DNA from: Chitinophaga sp. CB10
GTDB taxonomy: Bacteria > Bacteroidota > Bacteroidia > Chitinophagales > Chitinophagaceae
Direction: 5' to 3'
Length of the DNA: 64,000 bases
NCBI GenBank assembly: GCA_001870995.2
Contig: MLAV02000011.1
Coordinates: 62,001-126,000, forward strand
Of this stretch, positions 53,151-60,883 are shown piece after piece (position 1 is the first letter of the stretch; each line of letters begins with the position of its first letter). The notes below the pieces were generated by a model that made no database searches, was not told the DNA's origin, and worked only from the letters and a program-made list of their open reading frames with translations. Made by a program: the position numbers and the translations under genes.

Positions 53151-53813
53151 TTACTTATTGAACATCAGTTCCTTTACTTTTTCCTTGTCTTCTTTTTCCT
53201 TATCCAGGTCAAAGAAGGTTCCAAACACTACATCCCATACAGAGGAGCTTACGCCAAAGCCTTTGTCCTCGCTCTTATAGTGGTGCAGGTGGTGATTACG
53301 CCAGAGTGGCTTCATGAATTTGAACGGAGGGTTCCATGCATGAATAGCGTAGTGCATGCTGCCGTAGATCAGGTATCCCAACAGAAATCCCGGGAAAAAC
53401 ATGAACGTCCACTGCCGCAGGAAGAGGTATTGCGCGCCGAAAATGGCCGATGCCAGGATCAGGCTGGGTACCGGCGGCATAAACAAACGCTGCTTATCGC
53501 GCGGATATTCATGGTGGTTGCCGTGCATTACATAAATAAACCGCTGCACTTTGGGATTATCGCTCGCAAAGTGGAAAATAAAGCGGTGCATGATATATTC
53601 GAAGAAGGACCAGAAAAACATAGCCCCGAAGAATACCATCGCAACCGTACCTACTTTGAACCCCAGCGTGTCGTGGCTATAATACAACATGTAGCCGATG
53701 ATAGGCAAATACATACCCCAGATAACCAGCGGATGCGTTTTCGTGAGCATCTCGAGGTATTGGCTCTCAAATAATCTTGCCTGTCCTTTGTTCTTGATCT
53801 TTTCAAACTTCAT
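53151..53813 (-). CDS. Sterol desaturase / fatty acid hydroxylase superfamily protein
   Basis: 220-aa integral membrane di-iron oxygenase. Seen: four membrane segments (about 40-95 and 110-145) and the His clusters EYIMHRFIFHF (HxxxxH), MHGNHHEYP (HxxHH), MHYAIHAW and RNHHLHHY (HHxHH). This set fits fatty acid 2-hydroxylases of sphingolipids as well as other family members. Because Chitinophaga-type bacteria make sphingolipids, alpha-hydroxylation of their acyl chains is plausible but not shown. Confidence 0.88.
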   Translation of the reverse strand: MKFEKIKNKGQARLFESQYLEMLTKTHPLVIWGMYLPIIGYMLYYSHDTLGFKVGTVAMVFFGAMFFWSFFEYIMHRFIFHFASDNPKVQRFIYVMHGNHHEYPRDKQRLFMPPVPSLILASAIFGAQYLFLRQWTFMFFPGFLLGYLIYGSMHYAIHAWNPPFKFMKPLWRNHHLHHYKSEDKGFGVSSSVWDVVFGTFFDLDKEKEDKEKVKELMFNK

Positions 53814-53938
53814 GACTCCCCAGTTTTTAAGTGGATTACGGGAAATGAATAAAACCTATCTAATCTTTGTATTGAATCAATTTGGGAAATTGCCCCTCAC
53901 TACCCTCCGAAAAGGATGTTTAAAAATGCGGTGCAAAT

Positions 53939-55186
53939 TTACTGAGAATAATTTATTCTGTACGGATTCAAATCAGGAGTGTATGCACGTTTTCTCCCCA
54001 ATTCATATTCATAAATTATCTCACCCGTCTCTTTGAAGAACGGGTACCCCACTTCATCATATTCATATTTATTATCATTCAAAACTCCATCGCTATTAAC
54101 ATAAATACTTCCCGTAAGCATAAATTCCACGTTATTTTTGAAATCGACGATATAAGCTGCGTCGGTTAAAAATCCATATGACCAACCTGCCTTATTGAAT
54201 ACACGTATATACCCCGGTATGTTTTGGCGGCCTGCTTTAAAAAAGAAAAACTTCGTAAAACTATTGTAGTACTCGGCAGTATCGTAGCGGGGATCGGTAC
54301 ACTCCGAGGGGTATTCGGACATATATTGGTAGAGAAAACGATAATCGCTGCTGTCGAGGTGGAACCTCCGGGCAGCAGGTACAGCGGCCGGGAAAAGCAC
54401 GGATTGTAAAACCTGCTGTAAATCTTCCAGTGCGAATATATTATGCCGGGTAAAATCCATCGGTTCCGGCACCAGTTTATCGTCTTTATCGAAGTAGCCG
54501 TTCCCGATAGTAATACGTTTGCTGTAGTCGAACTGCATATCGCTGCAGGCAGGCGCCTGCGTGTACAGCAGCACGCTGTCCTTATTCACGAACCGGATAG
54601 CGGGGGAGCAGCGGTTTTCTTCTTCCGTGGAGGGCATGAACCGGCGAACGATGCGGGTGTTTTTATATCCCATCTGTTGCAGCCTTTCATTAATCCGTTG
54701 CTGGCCTACGAATTCGTATAGCCGGTTATAGGCGTCATTGTCGCTGATCAGGAATATTTCTTTCACATAATGACCGATAGAAGGCAGGCCGCTGGCCGCA
54801 GTGGTGTCTACATGCACATTTATCTGCCCGCTGCGGGTGCTATCCGTCAGCATGGTAGTGTTCCTGTCCACGCCTTTGCTGCGGAGCGATTGCAGCTTTT
54901 CCAACGCCAGCACGGCTACCGGCAGTTTGACCGTACTGGCAGGATTATGGTATTTGCCGGCGCTGACATGGAAGTAATAGTTCTTAAAATGCGGTACGTT
55001 CCACTGATCCCTGTTTATCTCTGTATAAATCAGCTGGTAACGAAATGAATCCGGCTGTTGCAGGATCCTTTGCAGGAAGGGGCTGGCCTTTTTTGTCAAC
55101 AACTGTTCCAGCAAACTGTCTGTCCGCTCCTGGGCCAGGAGAAACAATGGTAAGCAATGGAGTATCATCAACAATTTATAGCGCAT
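53939..55186 (-). CDS. Class A beta-lactamase-like serine hydrolase
   Basis: 415-aa exported protein, signal peptide about 1-18 (ending FLLAQ). Seen: the SxxK nucleophile motif in NPASTVKLPV (S84, K87), SDN (148-150) in FLISDNDAYNRLYEF and KAG (332-334) in place of the usual KTG. This triad is that of class A beta-lactamases, but the long inserts and the 415-aa length differ from true lactamases (about 290 aa). No clear ExxxN omega-loop glutamate is evident, so efficient beta-lactam hydrolysis is unlikely. Probably a peptidoglycan-related or amide hydrolase in the periplasm. Confidence 0.82.
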   Translation of the reverse strand: MRYKLLMILHCLPLFLLAQERTDSLLEQLLTKKASPFLQRILQQPDSFRYQLIYTEINRDQWNVPHFKNYYFHVSAGKYHNPASTVKLPVAVLALEKLQSLRSKGVDRNTTMLTDSTRSGQINVHVDTTAASGLPSIGHYVKEIFLISDNDAYNRLYEFVGQQRINERLQQMGYKNTRIVRRFMPSTEEENRCSPAIRFVNKDSVLLYTQAPACSDMQFDYSKRITIGNGYFDKDDKLVPEPMDFTRHNIFALEDLQQVLQSVLFPAAVPAARRFHLDSSDYRFLYQYMSEYPSECTDPRYDTAEYYNSFTKFFFFKAGRQNIPGYIRVFNKAGWSYGFLTDAAYIVDFKNNVEFMLTGSIYVNSDGVLNDNKYEYDEVGYPFFKETGEIIYEYELGRKRAYTPDLNPYRINYSQ

Positions 55187-55286
55187 ATAGAGTTGGTTCT
55201 GAATAAAGACGTGCTGCGGGAAAATTTCCCCTACCTTGAAATTATAAAAAATATTCCGGCGGCTGAAGCCCCAACCTCACATTTCT

Positions 55287-55294
55287 TATATTTG
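55287..55294 (+). promoter_or_regulatory. -7 box of the FAH operon
   Basis: TATATTTG, perfect TAnnTTTG, 38 bases before the start codon. Confidence 0.45.
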
Positions 55295-55332
55295 ACCATC
55301 ATAAATCATACAACCAGCACTTACACAAAATC

Positions 55333-56340
55333 ATGAAACTCGTTACCTACTTAAGAGAAGAAACCGACCAACTTGCCATTTTGGTAGACGGCTTATTGTA
55401 TAATACGCAAGACCTTCACCCCGAACTACCTAATAACATGCAGATGTTTCTGATGGCCTGGGAAGATGTGATTGATATAGCGAAACATGCTGACGCCAGG
55501 CTGAAAGCCGGCAACAGGCCTGCAAACGGCATCCCCGTGGAGTCAGTACAGATACTGGCGCCGGTGCCGTTTCCTACCTCCTGCCGCGACGGCTACGCAT
55601 TCCGCCAGCACGTGGCTGCCGCCAGAAGGAACCGCAAAGTGGAGATGATCCCGGAGTTTGATGAATACCCCATCTTCTATTTCACCAACCACAATGCCAT
55701 CCAGGGCCCCGGGGAAGTGGCCTGTATGCCGGACCACTTCGAGAAACTTGATTTTGAGCTGGAAGCGGCCATCGTGGTATGTAAGGCCGGACGCAATATT
55801 ACCGCAGCGGAAGCGGACGATTACATCGGCGGCTTCATGATCATGAACGACATGAGCGCGCGCACGCTGCAAATGGAAGAAATGAAGCTGAACCTCGGCC
55901 CCGCAAAAGGAAAAGATTTCAGCACTGTGATAGGCCCCATGCTGGTAACGCCGGATGAACTGGAGTCGTACCTGGTACCGGCAAAGCCTGGCCACACGGG
56001 CAAAAATTATAACCTGAAAATGACTTGTAAGGTAAACGGTATCCAGGTAAGCGAAGGCAATATGGGGGATATGGACTGGACCTTTGCCGAAATCCTGGAG
56101 CGTTGCGCATATGGCGCCAACATTCTCCCGGGCGATGTGATTGGCAGCGGCACCGTGGGTACCGGCTGCTTCCTGGAGCTGAACGGTACCGGCAAGCTCA
56201 ATGACCCTGGCTACCAGGAGCAATGGCTGCAACCCGGAGACGTGGTGGAAATGGAAATCACCGGGCTGGGCGTATTGAAAAATACCATCGTCAAAGAAGA
56301 CAGCGATTTCTCCATCCTCGCTTTAAAGAAAAAACCATAA
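55333..56340 (+). CDS. Fumarylacetoacetate hydrolase-family protein
   Basis: 335 aa. Seen: KLVTYLREETDQLAILVDG opening, PTSCRDGYAFRQHVAAARRNR, IFYFTNHNAIQGPGEV, the metal-site region LDFELEAAIVVC, GGFMIMNDMSARTLQMEEMKLNLGPAKGKDFSTVIGP shortened to GGFMIMND and KGKDF, GDMDWTFAEILERCA and IGSGTVGTGCFLEL, the FAH-like C-terminal fold. In tyrosine breakdown FAH splits fumarylacetoacetate. It is 3 bp before a flavin-reductase-like gene, a pairing common in Bacteroidota aromatic-degradation clusters, but homogentisate dioxygenase and HPPD are not here. Confidence 0.9.
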   Translation: MKLVTYLREETDQLAILVDGLLYNTQDLHPELPNNMQMFLMAWEDVIDIAKHADARLKAGNRPANGIPVESVQILAPVPFPTSCRDGYAFRQHVAAARRNRKVEMIPEFDEYPIFYFTNHNAIQGPGEVACMPDHFEKLDFELEAAIVVCKAGRNITAAEADDYIGGFMIMNDMSARTLQMEEMKLNLGPAKGKDFSTVIGPMLVTPDELESYLVPAKPGHTGKNYNLKMTCKVNGIQVSEGNMGDMDWTFAEILERCAYGANILPGDVIGSGTVGTGCFLELNGTGKLNDPGYQEQWLQPGDVVEMEITGLGVLKNTIVKEDSDFSILALKKKP

Positions 56341-56343
56341 ACC

Positions 56344-57228
56344 ATGCAGATCGATCCGAAGTCCATCAAAACCAGCGAACTGCATGCCTACCTGCTGGGC
56401 GCCATCTCGCCCAGGCCTATCTGCTTTGCCAGTACGGTGGATAAAAACGGGGTACCTAATTTATCGCCGTTCAGCTTTTTCAACGTATTCGGGAGTAACC
56501 CGGCTACGCTGATATTTTCCCCCTCCCGCCGGGTGAGGGATAATACGGTGAAGCATACACTGGAAAACATACAGGCCACCGGGGAAGTGGTGATCAACGT
56601 GGTGAATTACGCCATGGTACAGCAAACCAGCCTGGCCAGCTGCGAATATCCCGCAGGGGTAAACGAATTTGAGAAGGCAGGGTTTACCGCCCTTCCATCA
56701 GAAAAGGTAAAGCCTTTCCGGGTGAAGGAAAGCCCAGTGCAGTTTGAGTGCGTGGTGAAAGAGGTTATAGCTACGGGGCAGGAGGGAGGCGCCGGTAACC
56801 TGGTTATCTGCGAGCCGGTATTCATGCATATCAACGAAGATATCCTGGACGCGCAGGGTAAAATCGACCCGCATAAAATAGACCTGGTGGCCCGCATGGG
56901 AGGCGACTACTACTGCCGTGCTTCCGGCGATGCCGTGTTTGAAGTGGCCAAGCCCAATACCAAACTGGGCATCGGCGTAGATGCGTTACCGTTGTCCATC
57001 CGCCAAAGTCATATACTTAGCGGCAATAACCTGGGCCAGCTGGCCAATGTTAATGAGATGCCGGTAATAAATCCCGCTTTCGAGGATGACCACCTGAAGC
57101 AAATTGTACAATATTACAGCATCACCCCTGACGAAATGGAAAAAGAGCTGCATCGCTATGCGCAGCAGCTACTGGCGCAGAATAAAGTGCAGGAAGCCTG
57201 GCAGGTGCTGCTTTCCGGCAATATTTAA
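56344..57228 (+). CDS. Flavin reductase-like (FMN-binding split-barrel) protein
   Basis: 294 aa. Seen: the flavin-reductase-like split barrel, with HAYLLGAISPRPICFASTVDKNGVPNLSPFSFFNVFGSNPATL cut to its markers GAISPRP, DKNGVPNLSPFSFFN and NPATL, plus SLASCEYPAGVNEFEKAGFT and FECVVKEVI, which fit the FMN-binding family. The C-terminal 80 residues (DHLKQIVQYYSITPDEMEKELH) are an extension beyond the usual 200-aa barrel. It is cotranscribed with FAH and ends at a terminator; it may supply reduced flavin or act on a keto acid. Confidence 0.88.
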   Translation: MQIDPKSIKTSELHAYLLGAISPRPICFASTVDKNGVPNLSPFSFFNVFGSNPATLIFSPSRRVRDNTVKHTLENIQATGEVVINVVNYAMVQQTSLASCEYPAGVNEFEKAGFTALPSEKVKPFRVKESPVQFECVVKEVIATGQEGGAGNLVICEPVFMHINEDILDAQGKIDPHKIDLVARMGGDYYCRASGDAVFEVAKPNTKLGIGVDALPLSIRQSHILSGNNLGQLANVNEMPVINPAFEDDHLKQIVQYYSITPDEMEKELHRYAQQLLAQNKVQEAWQVLLSGNI

Positions 57229-57232
57229 CGTA

Positions 57233-57265
57233 AAAATCCCCGCTGGTAATACCGGCGGGGATTTT
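57233..57265. terminator. Bidirectional terminator after the flavin reductase gene
   Basis: AAAATCCCCGC/GCGGGGATTTT stem; it also faces the DUF4197 gene from its 3' side. Confidence 0.87.
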
Positions 57266-57285
57266 GGATTTTTATAGAGCGATTA

Positions 57286-58041
57286 CTATTTCGCTCCGAA
57301 TACTTTCTTCAGGATATCAGTAGTCCGCGCGACAGGGTTAGCCCGGATGTTCTGTTCCTCCTTACCTATCTGATCAAAAAGGGCTGCTACGGCTTTTGTG
57401 GTTACATAATCCTGCAGGTCCGGATTGATTTTATTAAAGGTAGTTGGCAGCTTGTTATAGCTGTTTACCAGGTCCCCGTAATATTTTGTAGCGAGCGTGC
57501 TATCCAGGCTGCTTTTTACCACCGGCGCAAAAGCAGCTTTCAGCTTATCGGTTGTTTTGCTTTTGAAATAATCAGTAGCGGAAGTATTGCCGCCTTTTAC
57601 GAGGTTCAACGCATCCGTCAGCGTCATTTGCTTGATGGCGTCCACGAAGATAGGCGCTGCGTAACCCACCGCTTTTTCAGCGGAGCGGTTGATCTGCAGG
57701 ATAGCCTTGTCTACCAGGCTGCCCATGCCCAGCTGGCGCAGGGTGTTGCCAATCTTCACTGCATCTTCCGGCAGCAGCATTTTATAGATTTCATTGCCAA
57801 AGAAACCGTCAGTTTTATTCAGCTTCTGGATACCGGCAGTCACACCTTTTGAAAGCGCTTCTTTAATAGCGGTGGCAGCATCGCCCTGGGTGATGCTGGA
57901 CAAAGAGGTGGTGCTGGAGGAAGTAGAACTGGTGGTGGTAGTTTTTGACTGGCCCAGTTTTTTGAGTTTATCCAAAATCTGCGCCTGGCTGGCCTGAAGG
58001 GAAAATACACCCAGCAGTACTAACAGTGATCGTTTAAGCAT
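57286..58041 (-). CDS. DUF4197 exported protein
   Basis: 251 aa. Seen: signal peptide (about 1-20, ending ASQAQ), a Ser/Thr-rich stretch (about 34-50), then the DUF4197 body AAIKEALSKGVTAGIQKLNK, DGFFGNEIYKMLLPEDAVKI, APIFVDAIKQMTLTDALNLVKGG and LDSTLATKYYGDLVNSYNKLP, with an all-helical profile. Periplasmic, function unknown. A TACTTTTG box on the minus strand at 58077-58070 gives a short leader, just before the stop of the universal stress gene (41 bp away). Confidence 0.88.
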   Translation of the reverse strand: MLKRSLLVLLGVFSLQASQAQILDKLKKLGQSKTTTTSSTSSSTTSLSSITQGDAATAIKEALSKGVTAGIQKLNKTDGFFGNEIYKMLLPEDAVKIGNTLRQLGMGSLVDKAILQINRSAEKAVGYAAPIFVDAIKQMTLTDALNLVKGGNTSATDYFKSKTTDKLKAAFAPVVKSSLDSTLATKYYGDLVNSYNKLPTTFNKINPDLQDYVTTKAVAALFDQIGKEEQNIRANPVARTTDILKKVFGAK

Positions 58042-58082
58042 AGTATTATGATGATTACCTATAATAAATCAAAAGTATAAAT

Positions 58083-58916
58083 TTATTCGTGGATTGTGAG
58101 CAATGGGATATGAGTTTTGAAAGCCAGCCTGCTGGTGCTGCTTCTCTTGAAAATGCTCTCGAACAGGCCATGCTTTTTGGGTATGGTCAGTATCAGGTCC
58201 GCATTATTGCTCTCTGCAAATGAAACAATGCCTTCCACTACATTCGGATTATCGATGAAGTGATACACCGGGTTATAGCCTTCCAGGAGGGTATCCAGCA
58301 TCAGCGTTTCAAACGGCGTGTCAGTGGTAAAGTGCCTGCTGCGATGGTCGATATTGATCACATGGATTTCCGCATGGAAGAGGTTCAGCAGTTTATGCAG
58401 CAGGTCCATGGGCGTGGTGTCCACTACCTGGCGGAGGTCGCAGGCGAAAACGATCTTTTCGATCGGTTTGAACTTCGCGTGGCCGGGAATGACCATCACC
58501 GGGGTGGTGGTGTGTTTTACGACATCAACGGTATTGGAGCCTACCAGTATTTCCTCGAGTTTGCTACCTCCTGTAATACCCATGATAATCAGATCAGCCT
58601 CTTCCTGTTGGCACACATCGTTGATGGTGGCTGCCAGGAGCGTGTTATCCGCGCGGGTCAGCAGGGTTACTTTATCCGAAGCCAGTGGCTGTAACTCTTT
58701 CCTCATCTTTTCGAGTCCTTCCAGGCTTGCCTCCCGCAGCTCGTCCGCATTGACCATAGGCACGGCGGTGGGTACGTCGGGGATGGGCACTATCAGCTCG
58801 TAGGCATGATAGAAGATCACCCTTTCGGCGCCAACGGAGCGGGCGAGGTCTACAGCGTAGGTAGCTGCATTATAGGCAATGTCTGAGAAATCGGTAGGAA
58901 CGAGGATCGTTTTCAT
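58083..58916 (-). CDS. Tandem universal stress protein
   Basis: 277 aa containing two UspA-like domains (about 1-145 and 150-277). Seen: MKTILVPTDFSDIAYNAATYA opening, IIMGITGGSKLEEILVGSNTVDVVKHTTTPVMVIPG at the end of domain 1 with the GxxG...GS-type ATP-binding loop, and DLILTIPKKHGLFESIFKRSSTSRLAFKTHIPLLTIHE in domain 2, quoted only by their hallmarks. The second loop (KKHGLFES) deviates from the nucleotide-binding consensus, so only domain 1 may bind ATP. Cytosolic stress factor; partner unknown. Confidence 0.9.
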   Translation of the reverse strand: MKTILVPTDFSDIAYNAATYAVDLARSVGAERVIFYHAYELIVPIPDVPTAVPMVNADELREASLEGLEKMRKELQPLASDKVTLLTRADNTLLAATINDVCQQEEADLIIMGITGGSKLEEILVGSNTVDVVKHTTTPVMVIPGHAKFKPIEKIVFACDLRQVVDTTPMDLLHKLLNLFHAEIHVINIDHRSRHFTTDTPFETLMLDTLLEGYNPVYHFIDNPNVVEGIVSFAESNNADLILTIPKKHGLFESIFKRSSTSRLAFKTHIPLLTIHE

Positions 58917-58989
58917 GTCGGGTAAGTTTAAGGATCACATTTACTTAACGAAGTAAGCGCTAAAATGTTCCGTTCCTGTAATGCAAAAA

Positions 58990-59013
58990 GCTGACCAGTT
59001 AATGCCGGTCAGC
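58990..59013. terminator. Terminator after lysS
   Basis: GCTGACC/GGTCAGC stem with A-run before and TTTT after, about 35 bp from the lysS stop. Confidence 0.8.
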
Positions 59014-59046
59014 CTTTTACAAATGTTATTTAGTGTTATTTCTTTT

Positions 59047-60561
59047 TTAGTCCATTTTTTCCTGCTTCATCTGCGGGAAGAACAGTACATCCTGGATGGA
59101 TGGCTGATTGGTCATCAGCATGGTCAGCCTGTCGATACCAATGCCGATACCGGAGGTTGGCGGCATACCGTATTCCAGTGCGCGGAGGAAGTCGTAGTCG
59201 ATGTACATGGCTTCGTCATCGCCGCGTTCCATCAGCTGCACCTGCTCTTCGAAGCGCTCGCGCTGATCGATAGGGTCGTTGAGCTCACTATAGGCGTTGG
59301 CAATTTCCTTACCGTTTACCATCAGCTCAAAGCGCTCTACCAGTCCGGCTTTGCTGCGGTGTTTTTTGGTGAGCGGACTCATTTCAACCGGGTAATCAGT
59401 GATGAAGGTAGGCTGGATATAATGGCCTTCGCATTTTTCGCCGAAGATCTCGTCGATCAGTTTGCCTTTACCGATTTTAGGATCCACATGGATACCCAGT
59501 TCTTTGCACACTTCCCGCAGCTGCTCTTCGTTCATGTCTGAGATATCGAAGCCGGTATGTTCCTTAATGGCATCGTACATGGTTACACGACGGAATGGCG
59601 CTTTGAAGTCGATTTCCTTATCGCCAACCTGTACCTTGGTGGTACCGTGGAGGGCAATGGCCACTTTTTCCAGCAGGGTTTCGGTGGTGGTCATCATCCA
59701 TTCGTAGTCTTTGTAGGCCGCGTACATTTCCATTACGGTGAATTCCGGGTTGTGGGTACGGTCCATACCCTCGTTGCGGAAGTCTTTCGCAAATTCGTAC
59801 ACCCCTTCAAAACCGCCTACGATGAGGCGTTTGAGGTACAGCTCATTCGCGATGCGGAGGTACAGCGGCATATCCAGCGCGTTATGATGCGTCACGAACG
59901 GACGTGCGGCAGCGCCACCCGGGATAGGCTGGAGGATAGGCGTTTCTACTTCCAAGTAGCCGAGGTTGTTATAGAAGTCGCGGATGGTTTGCATGATCTT
60001 CGTGCGTTTCACGAATACATCCTTTACCTGCGGATTGATGATCAGGTCCACATAGCGCTGACGGTATTTAAATTCAGGATCAATAACGGCGTCGAAAGTT
60101 TCGCCTTCTTTTTCCTTTACGATCGGTAACGGGCGCAAAGCTTTTGCCAGCATGGTGAATTCGCGGGCATGTACGGAAGTTGCACCGGTTTTGGTAACAA
60201 ATGCGTATCCCTTCACTCCAATTAAATCGCCGATATCTGCCAACTTCTTAAAAACCACGTCGTACATGGTCTTGTCTTCGCCGGGGCAGATGTCGTCGCG
60301 TCGGATATAGAGCTGGATACGGCCTGCGGCATCCTGTAATTCTACGAATGCGGCCTTACCCATATCACGAACACTCATAATACGACCTGCCAGGCATACA
60401 TCCTGGAATTGCTCCTTCGTTTCTTCCGAATAGTTCGTTTTGATGTTTACGGAAGTATCATTAACCGGGTATTCAGCGGCAGGATAAGGCTCAATGCCCA
60501 GTTTCTGCAGTTCCTGTAATTTTTCCCGGCGGATAATCTCTTGCTCAGATAATTGTGTCAT
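59047..60561 (-). CDS. lysS: Lysyl-tRNA synthetase, class II
   Basis: Charges tRNA-Lys. Seen: N-terminal OB fold (about 50-170, VCLAGRIMSVRDMGKAAFVELQDAAGRIQLY summarised by GRIMSVRDMGKA), motif 1 VKRTKIMQTIRDFYNNLGYLEVETPIL, motif 2 FAKDFRNEGMDRTHNPEFTVMEMY (FRNEGMD...HNPEFT) and motif 3 PPTSGIGIGIDRLTML. I start at the ATG giving MTQLSEQEII, 504 aa; the frame is open 147 bases further but the promoter (TTG, 19 bp, TAAATTTG) lies inside that extension, which excludes it. Confidence 0.97.
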   Translation of the reverse strand: MTQLSEQEIIRREKLQELQKLGIEPYPAAEYPVNDTSVNIKTNYSEETKEQFQDVCLAGRIMSVRDMGKAAFVELQDAAGRIQLYIRRDDICPGEDKTMYDVVFKKLADIGDLIGVKGYAFVTKTGATSVHAREFTMLAKALRPLPIVKEKEGETFDAVIDPEFKYRQRYVDLIINPQVKDVFVKRTKIMQTIRDFYNNLGYLEVETPILQPIPGGAAARPFVTHHNALDMPLYLRIANELYLKRLIVGGFEGVYEFAKDFRNEGMDRTHNPEFTVMEMYAAYKDYEWMMTTTETLLEKVAIALHGTTKVQVGDKEIDFKAPFRRVTMYDAIKEHTGFDISDMNEEQLREVCKELGIHVDPKIGKGKLIDEIFGEKCEGHYIQPTFITDYPVEMSPLTKKHRSKAGLVERFELMVNGKEIANAYSELNDPIDQRERFEEQVQLMERGDDEAMYIDYDFLRALEYGMPPTSGIGIGIDRLTMLMTNQPSIQDVLFFPQMKQEKMD

Positions 60562-60578
60562 GTGATTTAATTGGAGTG

Positions 60579-60608
60579 CAAATTTAACTGAATAATGCAG
60601 AAGGAACA
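60579..60608 (-). promoter_or_regulatory. Promoter of lysS
   Basis: On the minus strand TTG (60608-60606), 19 bp, TAAATTTG (60586-60579): a textbook Bacteroidota promoter. The start site near 60572 gives a leader of about 11 nt. Confidence 0.7.
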
Positions 60609-60630
60609 AGGAAACTGATTTATATGCATA

Positions 60631-60685
60631 GGAAAGGGCTGTAAGACTACAGCCCCTTACTTTTTGACCATATCCTATGAAAACC
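60631..60685 (-). ncRNA. Small-RNA-like repeat element, copy 2 (degenerate)
   Basis: Minus strand: GGTTTTCATAGGATATGGTC, AAAAAGTAA, hairpin GGGCTGTA-GTCT-TACAGCCC (60655-60636) and a weak tail (TTTCC). The box upstream is TAATTTTA (60697-60690), one base off TAnnTTTG, and the CGAACAA/CGTTCACGG dyad is missing. It lies just upstream of lysS on the same strand, behind the lysS promoter. The remaining gap up to the peptidase gene at 60884 shows nothing further. Confidence 0.45.
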
Positions 60686-60883
60686 GGAATAAAATTAAGG
60701 GCGGGCACTGCGATTTGTGGAAATACTTTGCATCCGGGGCGTTTGAGCGGGTAGGCGGGGGATATTCTTTAATAATAGGCGATACAGCCCTCCGCTCATG
60801 GAATTTTATACCTCTCTTATGTGCATGAATCCGTATTTTCGCCCACCAACACTATCTAACAGCTAAAGACATATTATCACTTT

